The notes under the pieces are model-generated. The model worked only from the letters and a program-made list of their open reading frames with translations. It was not told the DNA's origin and ran no database searches. This document shows positions 61,869-64,000 of a stretch of 64,000 nt of DNA, piece after piece; the first letter of the stretch is position 1; each line of letters starts with the position of its first letter. The DNA comes from Bradyrhizobium uaiense (GTDB lineage Bacteria > Pseudomonadota > Alphaproteobacteria > Rhizobiales > Xanthobacteraceae). The translations under genes and the position numbers were made by a program. The stretch spans positions 1-64,000 of the forward strand of contig NZ_VKHP01000013.1 of assembly GCF_010811875.1 (NCBI RefSeq). Direction: 5' to 3'.

Positions 61869-63395
61869 TCATGGCTGCGCCTTCGGTGCGCCGCCCGACT
61901 GTTCGCCCCCCGCCGCGGGCGTCGGCCCGGCCTGCCCCTTCTGATCGCCTTCGCTATGCTCGCGCTGGCCGCGATGCTCGCCGTTCTTGCCCTGCCCGTT
62001 CTGCTGGCCGTCCTTGCCCAGGTCTTTGCCTTGGTCTTTGCCTTGGTCTTTGCCTTGGTCTTTGCCTTGGTCTTTGCCTTGATCCTTGCTGGAGCCGTCG
62101 CCTTGCGCCCCGCGCTTGCTGTCGGGATTCTTGCCGTCGGGATTGCGGCTGCGCTTGCGCGGCGCGAGATCGGCGGCCGGCGGCCCGTCGTCCTTGCCGA
62201 CCACGACCTTCGATCCGTCCGCGAGATTGGCAAAACCCGTCGTCACGACACGGTCCGACGTGGTCAGGCCGCTGGCGATGACAGCCTCATGCTCGTTCTG
62301 CTGCGTGACCGTGACCGGCTTGGCGGTGACGATGTTGTCGGCACCGATCACATAGCTGAAAGTCCCGGCCGGACCGCGCTGCACCGCCGAGGTCGACACC
62401 ACGATCGCCTGCGGCAGGGTCTCGACCTTGAGGCGGACATTGACGAACTGGCCGGGCCAAAGCTGGTAGCTGGCATTCGGCAACTCCGCCTTCAGCTTCA
62501 GCGTGCCGGTGGTCGGATCGACCTGGTTGTCGATGCCGGTCAACTTGCCGGTATCGATCACGGTGACGCCGTCATTGCCGAACACGTCGACGGCGAGCTG
62601 GCCCTTCGCGGCCGCGGCGTTCACCCGCATGATCTGCTGCTGCGGCAGGCTGAACCACACCGCGATCGGCTGCAGCTGGGTCAGGATCACGAGCCCCGTG
62701 GTGTCGGAGGCGTGGATGATATTGCCCTGGTCGACCTGGCGCAGGCCGGCGCGCCCCGCGATCGGCGCGACGATCTTGGTGTAGCCGAGCGTAGTGCGCG
62801 CATTATCAATCTGGGCCTGATCGGCCTTGATGATGGCCTGCTGCTGCGCGACCAGCGCGCGCTGCGTATCGGCCTGCTGCTTGGAACCCGCGTTGGTGGC
62901 GGCGAGTTGCTCATAGCGGGCGAGGTCGATCTTCTGATTGGCGAGCAGCGCTTCGTCCTTGGCCTTCGTGGCCACCGCCTGGTCGTATTGCGCTTGATAG
63001 ATCGCCGGATCGATCTCGCCCAGAACGTCGTCCTTCTTGACGTCCTGGCCCTCGACGAAATTCACCTTGAGCAGCTTGCCGTCGACCTGCGAGCGCACGA
63101 TCACGGTGTTCAGCGCCCTCACCGAGCCGACGCCGTCGAGATAAACAGGCACGTCATGCACCTGCGGCGTGGCCGCAAGCACCGGCACCGGCAGGTCCGG
63201 CCGCGCGCCCGCGCCGCGGCCGCCGCCTCCATTTTGCTTGGGCTGGAAAGCGAGCCAACCGAGATAGCCGAGGCCGCCAAGGATCACGAGCGTGATGAGC
63301 AGCGACACCATGCGTCCAAGCACGCGCGAGACCAGGCTGCGCTTGCGCGGGGCAGTGCTTTTCTCGTCGTCCGTCGAGTCAGGCTTAAAGAGCAT
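61869..63395 (-). CDS. RND periplasmic adaptor (MdtA-like) with KDQG-repeat tail
   Basis: This 508-residue membrane-fusion protein has an N-terminal anchor (MVSLLITLVILGGLGYLGWL), a biotinyl-lipoyl-like first half (VIVRSQVDGKLLKVNFVEGQ), and a coiled-coil hairpin (ATKAKDEALLANQKIDLARY). The lipoyl second half and beta-barrel follow (VAPIAGRAGLRQVDQGN). The last 100 residues are unusual: a basic stretch, then five tandem KDQG units and Gln/Gly-rich sequence. Adaptors normally end near residue 400, so the tail is an add-on. It overlaps the outer-membrane gene by 11 bases. Confidence 0.94.
   Translation of the reverse strand: MLFKPDSTDDEKSTAPRKRSLVSRVLGRMVSLLITLVILGGLGYLGWLAFQPKQNGGGGRGAGARPDLPVPVLAATPQVHDVPVYLDGVGSVRALNTVIVRSQVDGKLLKVNFVEGQDVKKDDVLGEIDPAIYQAQYDQAVATKAKDEALLANQKIDLARYEQLAATNAGSKQQADTQRALVAQQQAIIKADQAQIDNARTTLGYTKIVAPIAGRAGLRQVDQGNIIHASDTTGLVILTQLQPIAVWFSLPQQQIMRVNAAAAKGQLAVDVFGNDGVTVIDTGKLTGIDNQVDPTTGTLKLKAELPNASYQLWPGQFVNVRLKVETLPQAIVVSTSAVQRGPAGTFSYVIGADNIVTAKPVTVTQQNEHEAVIASGLTTSDRVVTTGFANLADGSKVVVGKDDGPPAADLAPRKRSRNPDGKNPDSKRGAQGDGSSKDQGKDQGKDQGKDQGKDQGKDLGKDGQQNGQGKNGEHRGQREHSEGDQKGQAGPTPAAGGEQSGGAPKAQP
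62019..62092. repeat. 12-base tandem repeat in the adaptor gene
   Basis: CCTTGGTCTTTG repeats about five to six times with edge variants, encoding KDQG on the minus strand. The unit is 12 bases, so copy changes keep the frame. Confidence 0.85.
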
Positions 63396-64000
63396 CGACC
63401 GGTCTTTCCATCTTCGGTTCCCAGCCGCCCCCCAAGGCCTGATACAGGCTCACGATCGCCAATAGCCGGGCCAGCTGGGCCTGGGAATAAGCATCTTCCG
63501 CCTGGAACAGGGTCAGCTGCGTATTTAACACAGTTACGATGTCGGCGGTGCCGGCCTTGAGCTGCTGCTCGGCCAGGTCGAAGGCGCGCCGCGACGACGA
63601 CAGCACGTCGCGCTGCAGCTGCAGCCGTCGCGTGGTCTCGCGAATTGCGACCAGCGCGTTGTCGACGTCGGTGAATGACTGCACCACCGTCTTGCGGTAG
63701 GTCTGCAACAGCTCGTCCTGCCGCGCCTTCATGTTCTCGAAATTTCCGAGGATCCGGCCGCCGTCGAAGATCGGCTGGGTCATGCTGCCGACCAGGTTGA
63801 AGAACGCCGCATGCGGCTGGAACAGAGAGACCAGCGCCTGGCTCTGGTAGCCGCCCGTTCCGGTCAGCTGGATGCTTGGGAAGAACTGCGCCCGCGCGCT
63901 GCCGACATTTGCGGTGGCGGATGCAAGCTGCGCTTCCTGCCGGCGGATATCCGGACGCTGGGTGAGCAATTCGGACGGCAGGCCCGGCGTGACGCGCGGA
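63385..64000 (-). CDS. outer-membrane efflux factor (NodT family), truncated by window edge
   Basis: Only the C-terminal 205 residues or so are present; the 5' part lies beyond base 64000. The visible part has the NodT/OprM layout. It begins PGLPSELLTQRPDIRRQEAQ and continues with ARAQFFPSIQLTGTGGYQS, QPIFDGGRI and the closing coiled coil LQRDVLSSSRRAFDLAEQQL. It forms the outer-membrane duct of the efflux system whose adaptor and two pumps follow. This is a second, dedicated TolC-like protein besides the one at 49497. Confidence 0.93.
   Translation of the reverse strand, partial: PRVTPGLPSELLTQRPDIRRQEAQLASATANVGSARAQFFPSIQLTGTGGYQSQALVSLFQPHAAFFNLVGSMTQPIFDGGRILGNFENMKARQDELLQTYRKTVVQSFTDVDNALVAIRETTRRLQLQRDVLSSSRRAFDLAEQQLKAGTADIVTVLNTQLTLFQAEDAYSQAQLARLLAIVSLYQALGGGWEPKMERPVDAL

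Noticed and set aside
62019-62092. 12-base repeat array considered as a CRISPR-like or iteron array
   Set aside because: The units abut without spacers and encode a protein repeat in frame.
59004-63560. 1518-codon frame opposite the RND operon
   Set aside because: It is His/Asp/Arg-rich antisense shadow of the pump and adaptor genes, a known artefact in GC-rich genomes.

Overview
The window is a GC-rich stretch of an alphaproteobacterial chromosome. Gene order and protein character point to Bradyrhizobium or a close relative in the Nitrobacteraceae. The main clues are the dusB-ntrB-ntrC-ntrY-ntrX-hfq-hflX block, a fused ispDF gene, a PopZ homologue, a BA14K-type protein, and the extragenic palindromes typical of that group. 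Most of the region is core housekeeping DNA. I see no transposase, integrase, CRISPR array or prophage.

Layout. (1) 1-4.9 kb is a loose, accessory-like segment: an orphan ribbon-helix-helix protein, a small membrane protein, three membrane micro-proteins of 26-32 residues, a low-molecular-weight phosphatase-like protein convergent with a Nudix hydrolase, and a matrixin-type zinc protease fused to propeller-like repeats. (2) 4.9-13.6 kb holds an RlpA lipoprotein, a divergent epoxide-hydrolase-like protein, and one tight co-directional run dacA-tmk-holB-metG-tatD-MBL hydrolase with several ATGA overlaps. MetG carries a histone-H1-like Lys/Ala-rich N-terminal tail of about 155 residues. (3) 13.7-20 kb holds a nitroreductase-MarR pair behind a near-perfect palindrome, then a leftward operon of a TRAP binding protein, a fused TRAP permease and an acyl-CoA synthetase. 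(4) 20-26.4 kb holds a PAP2 phosphatase, a stress-type cluster (CsbD, YciE-like ferritin fold, DUF4142), a DUF763 protein, an enoyl-CoA hydratase, and a cobalt-type nitrile hydratase (alpha, beta, accessory protein).

(5) 26.7-39.8 kb holds queC, mazG, mgtE, hflX, hfq and the nitrogen-control genes, all leftward except mazG. (6) 40-49 kb holds ispDF-cinA, a BA14K protein, a Coq10/RatA START protein, a small kinase-like P-loop protein, lipA, a 3-methyladenine glycosylase, valS and popZ. (7) 49.5-55.6 kb holds a TolC-type channel, a Pcm-like methyltransferase, tRNA-Asn, a decayed gene, a DUF1772/TetR divergent pair with two tandem operators, a 60-residue ORF, tRNA-Cys and a DTW-domain tRNA enzyme. 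(8) 55.6-64 kb is a leftward RND efflux operon: outer-membrane factor (cut by the window edge), adaptor, and two RND pumps in the MdtABC arrangement.

Several intergenic gaps hold REP-like palindromic elements, and one of them supplies the last codons of mazG. I did not find a convincing new multi-gene system. The observations most worth a second look are the MetRS tail, the palindromic operators, the micro-proteins with strong ribosome sites, the signal-less matrixin, the DUF763 protein and the His-rich nitrile hydratase.
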